A stretch of DNA of 61,207 nucleotides from Bacteroidales bacterium (GTDB lineage: Bacteria; Bacteroidota; Bacteroidia; Bacteroidales; ML635J-15). Position 1 is the first letter of the stretch. Every line of letters begins with the position of its first letter. Below are positions 16,407 to 23,920 of the stretch, in pieces. Under the pieces are notes generated by a model. That model saw only the letters and a program-made list of their open reading frames with translations. It had not been told where the DNA came from and ran no database searches. The stretch covers positions 1-61,207 of the forward strand of contig JAQIBY010000052.1 of NCBI GenBank assembly GCA_027858835.1. Reading direction: 5' to 3'. The position numbers and the translations under genes were made by a program.

Positions 16407-17177
16407 ATGAAAAGACGTGCATGGACAAGAGAAGAGCTAATACTTGCTTTTAATTTGTATTTAAGGCTTCCTTTTGGCAAGATGCATAAAGGGAATCAGG
16501 ATATTATTTATTTGTCAAAGCTTATTGATAGGACATCTAGTTCTGTTTCAATGAGATTAGTGAATTTTGCAAGTGTTGACCCATATCATCAGGCACGTGG
16601 AATTTCTGGCTTAAAAGGAGGATTTAATCAGGTGAAACCTATTTGGGATGAATTCAATAATAACAGAGAAGAACTATTGTTTGAAAGTGAGCAAATACTT
16701 GCCAAATTTGAGAATCATAGCTTAGAGGAAAAATACGAAAGAGTATTATCTGAATTCAAAGACATAAAAGGTGCTGAAAAAGAACGCTTAGTGAAAACAA
16801 GAGTTAATCAACATTATTTCCGAGAAGTTGTATTAGCTAATTACAGTAATCAATGTGCTATTACCGGCATTGATTTGCCAGAATTATTGAATGCTAGTCA
16901 TATTATTCCTTGGTCAAAAAACGAAAAAGAAAGATTGAATCCTACAAATGGCATTTGTCTTTCAAAACTCTATGATGCTGCTTTTGACAGAGGCTTAATT
17001 GGCATTAAGCCCAATTATGAATTTATTTTTTCAAGAAAAATTAAAGAAAAAACAAATACTGAATATTTCAAGTTGCACTTTGGTTTTCTTGCAGGACAAA
17101 AAATAAAATTACCACAACGCTTTAAACCAAACAAGCAATTTTTAGAATACCATTTAGATGAAGTATTTTTGGGTTGA
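16407..17177 (+). CDS. HNH endonuclease (second, divergent)
   Basis: A 256-residue protein. The N-terminal region (RRAWTREELILAFNLYLRLP, then KLIDRTSSSVSMRLVNFA) is the helical DNA-binding domain common to a family of stand-alone putative restriction endonucleases. The C-terminal HNH core is C150 in NQCAITGIDLPELL, H165 in NASHIIPWS, and N181 in NPTNGICLSKLYDAAFDRG. The last catalytic-site position reads LYD where many homologues have LHD; tyrosine may be a natural variant in this subfamily. It is transcribed away from the other HNH gene and convergent with the helicase at 17204 (26 bp apart). No cognate methyltransferase is nearby. Probable role: defence against foreign DNA. Confidence 0.82.
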   Translation: MKRRAWTREELILAFNLYLRLPFGKMHKGNQDIIYLSKLIDRTSSSVSMRLVNFASVDPYHQARGISGLKGGFNQVKPIWDEFNNNREELLFESEQILAKFENHSLEEKYERVLSEFKDIKGAEKERLVKTRVNQHYFREVVLANYSNQCAITGIDLPELLNASHIIPWSKNEKERLNPTNGICLSKLYDAAFDRGLIGIKPNYEFIFSRKIKEKTNTEYFKLHFGFLAGQKIKLPQRFKPNKQFLEYHLDEVFLG

Positions 17178-17203
17178 CACACTAACTACTATGCATTTTA
17201 AAT

Positions 17204-19339
17204 TTACCCTAACTTTCCACCGCAATGCGGACAAAAAGCAAAGCCTTTTTCAATAGGTTTTTGACAATGTTTACATAGCAATACATCATCAGATATTGGC
17301 ATGAAACTATCTGCACTTTTAAGCAAATAGTTTTCTGGTATTTCTTTTAAAAAACTGGATTCATTACCCACTTCGGTCAATAAAAAAAGCTGTTCTCTCG
17401 CTCTGGTTATGGCAACATAAAACAAACGACGTTCTTCTTCAAGCAACAACTCGTGATTTGATTCTTTAATTACCTGATAAATACGGTCTTCCATCCAAAT
17501 GTCAGGAAATCCACCACCACCTTCGGTTAAACCAATAATGAAAACTGCTTTTGCTTCTAATCCTTTTGATGCATGTATTGTTTTTCCCGTAAATTGCAAT
17601 TTCTCTTCTCTCAGCTGTTCGAAAAATGGGGTGAACATTCTGTTTCTTCTGTACAGAAATAAGATGTCTTCTTTTGAATAACCATCTGCGTTAAGTTTGC
17701 GAACTTGTTTTATCGCATAATCAACCTGATCATCTTTGCAAACACCAGCATAAACTTCAATTTTTTGATTTGAGTTTTTATTGGCATGTAATTCTTTGTC
17801 AAGTTTATGCTTATTGTGTTTAATAACTTCGTTACTTGCGCTAACGATGTGCTGAGTGCTTCGATAGTTTTGATCAAGTTTTATGATTTTCGAACCGTTA
17901 AAATGATTGACGAAATTTATTATATAATCCACATTTGAGCCTCTAAACCCGTATATGCTTTGCCAATCATCCCCAACACAAAACAAATTATTCTTTTTGG
18001 TCAGCAAATGTTTAAGCAATTCTACTTGCAAATTATTGACATCCTGAAATTCATCAACCAGTATGTATTCATATTGTTTCTGAAATTTTTCTACAATTTC
18101 TGTTCTGTGCTTAAACAAATCAATGGTTTTATTGATCATATCATTAAAATCCAAATAAGATTTGTTTGTGCAGTAATCCTTATATGCTCTCACAAGTGGT
18201 ATTGCCAAACGATAAAAATTTCTAACTCGCTCATGCTGGTCATTTTGCGAATCCTCAAAAACCTTGTCAAGAGGAATATTTTCAACCTTTATCATGTCAA
18301 TAATTTGCATTACTGCACGTAAAAAGCGCTTTATGTCATCATGATGCGTCCGAAATTCTTCTTCGAAGGATAATGCAGAATTATAATGGTAATCGGCAGG
18401 CAATCTGTTTTTAACAATTCTCTCCAAAGCCAAATTAAATAAGGCAGTGTTTTTTGTCTGACTTTCAAATGTTTTAACAAGCAACTTATTGGCTTTTCTG
18501 AATTGCTCTTCTTTCGCTTTTGTCGGATAGCTTTTATCACTTACATGTTCAAGATAAACATTGGCTTCGGGAATGTAAAAATCTGGATGAAAACTAAAAT
18601 CGCTAAAATTCACACTAGGTTCGTATTCAAACTTGATGTTATGTCGATACAGCCAGTCTGCAATATATTGCTCTGATTTAGAACGGACTATACAGCCATT
18701 CAAACTAGTATAAAATTTTCCATTCGGATATTTTTGATGTAGGTTATTTGAGCCTTCATGTATTTTGTCAACCATGTAGTCTATTAAATAACGTTTTACA
18801 CTTAACAAATAAATTTTCGATTCACACTTTTTGATTAGCAACTTGTTCAAAATATCAAAAGATGTTTCAGTTGCTGAATACTTCGTAAATTCAGTATTTG
18901 GATTTACTTTATCAGTGACAATTTTAAATTGATTATCAAACTCATTAACTCCATAATTTCTTAGAATACGATAACATAAGCTGTGAAACGTTTTAATGGT
19001 GAGATTGTTAATCCATTTGTATTTCTGTTTGTATTGTATGCGTTTTCGTTCAATTTCACTCTGGTTATTCTTTTTGTCATTAATAAATCTTGAGTATTCA
19101 TTCGTTTTGTCTGCAGAAATAATCAAACGATCAAGCATTTCATTCGCAGCATTTTTTGTGAACGTTATGGCAAGTATATTTCCTGGGTTAACTGCTTTCT
19201 CTTCTATTAAAAACAATATTTTCTGAAGTAATGTCTTAGTCTTACCTGAACCTGCTCCCGCCAAGACAAGTAGTCGCTTATTTTCACATAAAACCGCCTC
19301 TTTTTGTTTGTCATTCAATTGACTAAGATCTGTCTTCAT
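17204..19339 (-). CDS. UvrD/Rep-family helicase with embedded PD-(D/E)xK-like nuclease domain and zinc ribbon
   Basis: A 711-residue superfamily 1A helicase. Motifs: Q motif LNDKQKEAV, Walker A AGAGSGKT (27-34), Ia AITFTKNAANEM, II ILVDEFQDVN (427-435), III GDDWQSIYGFRGS, IV DQNYRST, V TIHASKGLEAK, VI YVAITRAREQL. Inserted in domain 1B at about 215-295 is a restriction-fold nuclease-like module: E223 in RSKSEQYIADWL, D253 in FHPDFYIPE, E264 in VYLEH. Similar inserts are known in helicase IV-like UvrD proteins. The C-terminus is a four-cysteine zinc ribbon (C689, C692, C703, C706). It would unwind and possibly cut DNA. Next to two HNH nucleases, a defence role is plausible but inferred. Confidence 0.88.
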   Translation of the reverse strand: MKTDLSQLNDKQKEAVLCENKRLLVLAGAGSGKTKTLLQKILFLIEEKAVNPGNILAITFTKNAANEMLDRLIISADKTNEYSRFINDKKNNQSEIERKRIQYKQKYKWINNLTIKTFHSLCYRILRNYGVNEFDNQFKIVTDKVNPNTEFTKYSATETSFDILNKLLIKKCESKIYLLSVKRYLIDYMVDKIHEGSNNLHQKYPNGKFYTSLNGCIVRSKSEQYIADWLYRHNIKFEYEPSVNFSDFSFHPDFYIPEANVYLEHVSDKSYPTKAKEEQFRKANKLLVKTFESQTKNTALFNLALERIVKNRLPADYHYNSALSFEEEFRTHHDDIKRFLRAVMQIIDMIKVENIPLDKVFEDSQNDQHERVRNFYRLAIPLVRAYKDYCTNKSYLDFNDMINKTIDLFKHRTEIVEKFQKQYEYILVDEFQDVNNLQVELLKHLLTKKNNLFCVGDDWQSIYGFRGSNVDYIINFVNHFNGSKIIKLDQNYRSTQHIVSASNEVIKHNKHKLDKELHANKNSNQKIEVYAGVCKDDQVDYAIKQVRKLNADGYSKEDILFLYRRNRMFTPFFEQLREEKLQFTGKTIHASKGLEAKAVFIIGLTEGGGGFPDIWMEDRIYQVIKESNHELLLEEERRLFYVAITRAREQLFLLTEVGNESSFLKEIPENYLLKSADSFMPISDDVLLCKHCQKPIEKGFAFCPHCGGKLG

Positions 19340-19442
19340 TATTAAATTGATATAAAATTTAAGTGCCTTATTCGAACTTCAAAGTTATTCAATGTTTTGA
19401 AATTTACAAATATTAAATATCATCTGTATCCCCTCGCACACA

Positions 19443-20108
19443 TTACTCTACTCTTCCCACCAAAACACCAAAGTGTATAGTAGGCATAATTTTCGGATAA
19501 ATGGTTTCAATCGGGTAATCATCTGGTATTATGTAGCCCCATTCAGTTTTCTCCAATACCATATCACGTATTATTTTAAGCTTTAAGCCGACGCCCCAAT
19601 AAATATCTCTGATGTAGCGGTCTTCGTAGGTTTTAATCGATCCAAATTTGGCAATTATTCCCACCTCAATTCGTCTGCGGTCAAGCACCCAATCCTGATC
19701 GTATGCATCCCCACTTTGATCAATAAAATTCTCCAATGTCCCATTATTATAACCTCCATAGCTTAATGCCAAAAGTGGAGTAAAATACTTGTTTGGTTTT
19801 CGAAATTTCCTAACGCCAATTCTCAAACGATATAGGTTGTACATTGCAAATGGATCAATATTTCGAAACAAAAAAGTATTGACATCGTATTCAGTCTGTT
19901 TTTTCAAAACAAAACTGTTTGTAACTTCGAGAAAACGAAGCGAATCTAAACGCTGAGTGTAAATGAAAGTAAGGTCTTGCCATGGTAGGTTGGTTAAACT
20001 CACCTCATAGGAACGTTGCATTTTAAACTGAGCATAACTGGATACGGAAACCAATAGAAAAAAAGACAGAATCACGTGGGACAATATGGACTTGTTTTTA
20101 TTTTTCAT
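19443..20108 (-). CDS. Hypothetical outer-membrane protein
   Basis: A 221-residue protein with a signal peptide (about 1-26, ending SSYAQ). The rest alternates aromatic and polar residues like a small outer-membrane beta-barrel (MYNLYRLRIGVRKF, LLALSYGGYNNG, YWGVGLKLKII, IHFGVLVGRVE at the C-terminus). Family not recognised. It lies 12 bp downstream of a second barrel-like gene on the same strand, so the two are probably co-transcribed and may form a pair. No catalytic motif is seen. It falls inside the 34-bp-repeat-bracketed block but looks unrelated to the nuclease genes. Confidence 0.65.
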   Translation of the reverse strand: MKNKNKSILSHVILSFFLLVSVSSYAQFKMQRSYEVSLTNLPWQDLTFIYTQRLDSLRFLEVTNSFVLKKQTEYDVNTFLFRNIDPFAMYNLYRLRIGVRKFRKPNKYFTPLLALSYGGYNNGTLENFIDQSGDAYDQDWVLDRRRIEVGIIAKFGSIKTYEDRYIRDIYWGVGLKLKIIRDMVLEKTEWGYIIPDDYPIETIYPKIMPTIHFGVLVGRVE

Positions 20109-20120
20109 TATTCATTTCGT

Positions 20121-20642
20121 TTAAAATTTATAATACAATCCAAGCTCTCCCTTACGGTTAATTCCATGATATTCCGGAAACCAAGTGTAACCAAACTTAA
20201 GATTCAGCCCGAAATGTTTTCCATATACCAATTCAATCCCTAAGCCACCTCCAATATTATATAGGATTTCGCTAGGCTCAGGCCTATCTTTGAGATAATC
20301 CTTGTATAAAATACGATTTACTTGATACAGATAAAATGTTGTTTTTTCAAGGCTTATAAACTCATAAATCAAGCTTAATCCACCCTGAGCAAACAATTTA
20401 CTTTCCCATGGTAATGCAACCGCACTGATTTGTACTCCAAATTTATTTGGGATATATTTAAAGTCAATTCCCCAATCTACAACATCAACGAGATCAGCTC
20501 CTAAGATAAAATCAACACCAAAATGTGAACCAATAGCAAACTTCGTTCTGCTAGAGTCTTTATAAAAGTAATCCGTTTGCCCATGTCCCTTTACGGACAA
20601 TATTGCAAAGAAAATAAAGTAAAAAATAACTCTCTGTTTCAT
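20121..20642 (-). CDS. Hypothetical outer-membrane beta-barrel protein
   Basis: A protein of about 173 residues from ATG 20642; the open frame runs up to 20702, but the signal peptide MKQRVIFYFIFFAILSVKG begins at 20642. The mature part has alternating barrel-type strands rich in Y, F and G (FAIGSHFGVDFILGADL, YNIGGGLGIELVYG, FGLNLKFGYTWF) and ends LGLYYKF with a terminal aromatic, the usual barrel-assembly signal. No known family recognised. Likely first gene of a two-gene unit with 19443-20108. Its upstream side abuts the right copy of the 34-bp repeat. Confidence 0.65.
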   Translation of the reverse strand: MKQRVIFYFIFFAILSVKGHGQTDYFYKDSSRTKFAIGSHFGVDFILGADLVDVVDWGIDFKYIPNKFGVQISAVALPWESKLFAQGGLSLIYEFISLEKTTFYLYQVNRILYKDYLKDRPEPSEILYNIGGGLGIELVYGKHFGLNLKFGYTWFPEYHGINRKGELGLYYKF

Positions 20643-20740
20643 TTGTTTTTTTTTAAGACTAAAATGTAAATACAAACTCCACAACACCCACCAAAACATC
20701 AAATATCAATCTATTTAAATATTCCGAAAACAGGTGATAT

Positions 20741-20774
20741 AAAAGTAGCAGAAACCCTGTTCAAAAACCAAAAA
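20741..20774. repeat. 34-bp direct repeat, right copy
   Basis: Identical to 14406-14439. It lies in the short gap between the barrel gene (start 20642) and the TonB-like gene (end 20799). Together the copies define a block of about 6.3 kb. Confidence 0.85.
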
Positions 20775-20798
20775 TCCATCTGAACCTAAAGCACACAA

Positions 20799-21470
20799 TT
20801 AATACAATTTGAAATTTATAGGTACAACATATGATACTGCGACTTTTTCACCTTTGTGTTCTCCGGGAGTCCATTGTTCTAATTTACTCACTACCCGCAC
20901 GGCTTCATTATCCAACACTTCGTGTATTCCACGAGCAATTTCAACTTGTGTAACTTTCCCCATTTCATCAATAACAAATTGCAAAAATACTTTCCCTTCA
21001 TATTCCTTTTCTTTTGCAAGTTCTGGATAATTAGTGTGATTGGCGATAAAGCTTAACAAGCCTCTATCTCCACCGGGATATTCGGGTTTCTTTTCGACTT
21101 GAGCAAAGTTATAAACGATAGACTTTTGATTCCCCATGATATCCCATTGTTTCAAAATATCATCAAATTCCCCATTAACAAAAATTTCTTCTGAAGATTT
21201 CACTCCATTTTTATGAAAATTTGCAACAATTCCTTCTCTTGACAACAGGTTTTCTGCAGAAACATAACCATTTGCTAACAAAACAAAATATTCATTATAA
21301 TCCTCATAAGAATAATATGTACTATCAATCGATTTATCAACAACATGTATAATTGTTGCAGAGGCAGGCTCAACTTCGTTATAACTTCTGTCAAGGAATA
21401 GGGTGTCCTGAACAGCAAATGCTGAAAAAGAAAAGATAGCAAACAGGCAAAAAGACAATAGTTTTTTCAT
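20799..21470 (-). CDS. Secreted protein with TonB C-terminal domain
   Basis: A 223-residue protein. The last 90 residues are a TonB C-terminal domain: PEYPGGDRGLLSFI, YPELAKEKEYEGKVFLQFVI, GKVTQVEIARGIHEVLDNEA, WTPGEHKGEKV and a closing PINFKLY. Normal TonB is anchored by an uncleaved N-terminal helix and has a proline-rich spacer. Here the N-terminus is a typical cleavable signal peptide (MKKLLSFCLFAIFSFSAFA) and the middle resembles the MORN-like antitoxin repeat region (NYFV...GIVANFHKNGVKSSEEIFVNGEFDD). It may therefore act in the periplasm in a non-classical way. A -7 TAGATTTG lies upstream on the minus strand. Confidence 0.82.
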   Translation of the reverse strand: MKKLLSFCLFAIFSFSAFAVQDTLFLDRSYNEVEPASATIIHVVDKSIDSTYYSYEDYNEYFVLLANGYVSAENLLSREGIVANFHKNGVKSSEEIFVNGEFDDILKQWDIMGNQKSIVYNFAQVEKKPEYPGGDRGLLSFIANHTNYPELAKEKEYEGKVFLQFVIDEMGKVTQVEIARGIHEVLDNEAVRVVSKLEQWTPGEHKGEKVAVSYVVPINFKLY

Positions 21471-21490
21471 AGTACAAGGTTTTGTTGCAT

Positions 21491-21498
21491 CAAATCTA
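21491..21498 (-). promoter_or_regulatory. -7 promoter element (TAGATTTG) for the TonB-like gene
   Basis: Perfect TAnnTTTG on the minus strand, 20 bp upstream of the ATG at 21470. No exact -33 TTTG at the ideal spacing. Confidence 0.6.
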
Positions 21499-21585
21499 CA
21501 ACAAATAGTGGCAAAACAAGCAATAAATGGTTTTAATTGAAAGAAAATTTGTGTATTTTTACATAAAATATAAAACTAACGCTTT

Positions 21586-23292
21586 ATGAAACGCCTTTTC
21601 TTACTAACTGTTTTCGCTTTTATTTGTGTTCTAACTTTTGCTCAGGAAATTGCTTTTACATTCACTGCACATTATCATAGTGAATATGCAGCACTGGACA
21701 GTGTGTTGGTAAAAAACATCAGCCAAAATAGAGATACTACCCTTTTTTGGCCTGACACGGTATTAAATCTTGACCTCAGTAGTATTCCGAATATTACTGC
21801 AAGCCCAAACCAGTTATTTTTATCGCCGAATTTTCCAAATCCATTTAACGGCAGCACTGAAACAACACTTTTTTTACCCACATCAGTTCAAGTGAACTTA
21901 GAGTTATATGATTTGAATTCTCAGAAGCTTGCAAATTATAATACAGACTTAGAACGGGGTTACCATAATTTTACAATTTGTCTTGAAAAAGTGGGTGTTT
22001 TTATCTTAATTGTTAGCGCTGGGAATATGACAGAACAGGTGAAAATAATTAACACAGGTAAGCACTCTGGTAATGACGCCTCTATCATATATCAAGGCAA
22101 TTCCACAGATGGTAATACAAATAACCTTCATCAAAAACAAACAGATGTTGATGGTTCATATTTCATATACAACTCCGGGGATACCCTGAAATTTACAGGA
22201 TATATAAACGGAGCCTCAGCGTATATCACGGATGCACCGGAACAAGACAGTACGTTTCTTATCAGTATTCAACCTACTTTTGATTTTGTGATTGAAACCA
22301 CTGATGTGCAAACAAGTTACAGTTTTACAGTAGGTGGACCTGACGAATTTGAGGTAATATGGGAACCGGGACAGTCAGTAGTTTACAACAGCAGCGGAGA
22401 GATATCCCACAATTTTGGAGAAGCAGGCATGTGGCGCATAAAAGTCAGAGGAGAAGCTGATTATATATTGTTTAACGAAAATCCAGAAATGTTTAGAGAT
22501 ATACTAACACCTGTAGAACCTGCTGTTACAGGCATAATGTTGTCAGCCAATATGTTTAGGGGGATTACGGTATCCTCATTCTCCTGTGAAAATTGGTTTG
22601 ATCAAGCCTCTCAAGGCATTTCAGATATGTCACATATGTTTAATGGATCAGCATACAATCAAGACATAAGCAATTGGAGTATGAGCTCAGCAACAAACTT
22701 AAGTGGCATGTTTGCAGGTTCCGATTTCAATCAGCCATTAAATGACTGGCATGTCCACAATGTTGAGTCATTTGCCATAATGTTTTCAGGCAGCGCTTAT
22801 AATCAAGACCTTAGTAACTGGAATGTGAGTGGAGCTACTGATATGAGTGATATGTTCAGCTACTCAGAGTTTAATCAACCAATTGAGAACTGGGATGTCA
22901 GCAATGTGACTAACATGGCTTGCATGTTTAGTTATTCGGTTTTTAACCAAGATATTAGCAATTGGGATGTAAGTAATGTCACCAACATGGGATATATGCC
23001 TTATAATACCAATGGCATGTTTCAAAATTCAGCATTCGATCAAGATATCAGTACTTGGGATGTTTCCAGTGTAATTAATTTTACGAATTTCCTCAAAAAC
23101 TCTGCATTATCAACTGAGCATTACAATAATTTATTAATTCAATGGTCAGAATTGAATCTTCAGCCAGGAGTAACTTTTGATGGCGGAAATAGTATGTATG
23201 ATTTAGGTTTGCCAGCAGATCAGCGACAATATATTATTGATGAATTTGGTTGGATATTTAATGACGGTGGAGATACCGGCGAGCAATATTGA
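21586..23292 (+). CDS. BspA-like DUF285-repeat surface protein
   Basis: A 568-residue secreted protein. The signal peptide ends in TFAQ. Residues about 20-240 match in layout the N-terminal half of the FISUMP protein at 5888: FTFTAHYHSEYAALDSVLVK, an internal T9SS-like domain with PNFPNPFNGSTE, then a FTGYINGASAYIT segment. Residues about 330-520 carry about six DUF285 repeats of 25 residues, each of the form FNQDISNWDVSNVTNM..MF, as in BspA family leucine-rich-like surface proteins and mycoplasma lipoproteins. These bind host or matrix proteins in some bacteria; the role here is inferred adhesion. There is no sorting domain at the C-terminus, which ends DGGDTGEQY. Confidence 0.87.
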   Translation: MKRLFLLTVFAFICVLTFAQEIAFTFTAHYHSEYAALDSVLVKNISQNRDTTLFWPDTVLNLDLSSIPNITASPNQLFLSPNFPNPFNGSTETTLFLPTSVQVNLELYDLNSQKLANYNTDLERGYHNFTICLEKVGVFILIVSAGNMTEQVKIINTGKHSGNDASIIYQGNSTDGNTNNLHQKQTDVDGSYFIYNSGDTLKFTGYINGASAYITDAPEQDSTFLISIQPTFDFVIETTDVQTSYSFTVGGPDEFEVIWEPGQSVVYNSSGEISHNFGEAGMWRIKVRGEADYILFNENPEMFRDILTPVEPAVTGIMLSANMFRGITVSSFSCENWFDQASQGISDMSHMFNGSAYNQDISNWSMSSATNLSGMFAGSDFNQPLNDWHVHNVESFAIMFSGSAYNQDLSNWNVSGATDMSDMFSYSEFNQPIENWDVSNVTNMACMFSYSVFNQDISNWDVSNVTNMGYMPYNTNGMFQNSAFDQDISTWDVSSVINFTNFLKNSALSTEHYNNLLIQWSELNLQPGVTFDGGNSMYDLGLPADQRQYIIDEFGWIFNDGGDTGEQY

Positions 23293-23866
23293 TACCCCCT
23301 CAACTTATCGTATCAACTTTATCGAATGAATTTCCTGAGCAAAAGTGAGAACACAAGGAAACAAATAAAACTTCCCTACAAACCAGCAGAGGAGCATTAA
23401 ACACACAAAACTGCATTTTAAAAATTTATCAACTTTCGGAAACCTTGGCTGTTAAGCCATACAAGGTGCAATGGTCAATTTTTCAGGATGGAATTTGAGA
23501 ATGATTGTTTTTAGTTTCTTTTTTTTCTAATCACAATCTTTTGTCCCTTGTTCCCTCATAAAAACAACTTGTCGTCAAAAAATTATGTTTTTCCGATGGA
23601 AAAGCCAGATGCGCTTATTTCCCCAGTCTTTTAGGTCTTTTTTCTTGACGTTTGCCAAGCTTCCGAAGAGCCATTTAATCACTTCATACTGTCGGGGTGA
23701 GCTTGTCAAAATAGTTTATTTCTTATGAATTGTGCCGAATTCAGATTGTCTGCATTTAAATTTTGTCGATTTACTTGTAAACAGCGATTTTCATCCTATT
23801 TTTTTTAATAATTTTGAGGGCAGCTATCGTTTTATTATCCGATTTTATGAGTAATCTCGTGAAAAG
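23293..23866. other. Intergenic region with decayed sequence
   Basis: About 570 bp with no intact gene. Two things can be seen. Bases 23521-23561 resemble 28111-28150, the region just upstream of the peptidase gene at 28147, so a promoter region seems to have been duplicated. On the minus strand, 23575-23727 holds 50 open codons (see the separate entry). Its 3' end carries the promoter of the gene at 23921. Confidence 0.5.
23575..23727 (-). pseudogene. Possible coding fragment, unrecognised
   Basis: Minus-strand frame bounded by stops, reading in part QYEVIKWLFGSLANVKKKDL and DWGNKRIWLFHRKN before a TGA at 23575-23577. The composition looks protein-like but there is no start codon and I recognise no family. 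It may be the C-terminal scrap of a lost gene, or chance. Confidence 0.2.
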
Positions 23867-23899
23867 TTGTTGAATTTGTTCGATAATTGTGTATATTTG
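23867..23899 (+). promoter_or_regulatory. Promoter for the T9SS protein at 23921
   Basis: A -33-like TTGTTG at 23867-23872, a 19-bp spacer, and a -7 TATATTTG at 23892-23899. The ATG is 21 bp downstream. Confidence 0.65.
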
Positions 23900-23920
23900 A
23901 TGCAACCAAAATCAATTATA

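Noticed and set aside
16407-17177. Classical restriction-modification system with the other HNH gene
   Set aside because: No DNA methyltransferase is encoded in the window.
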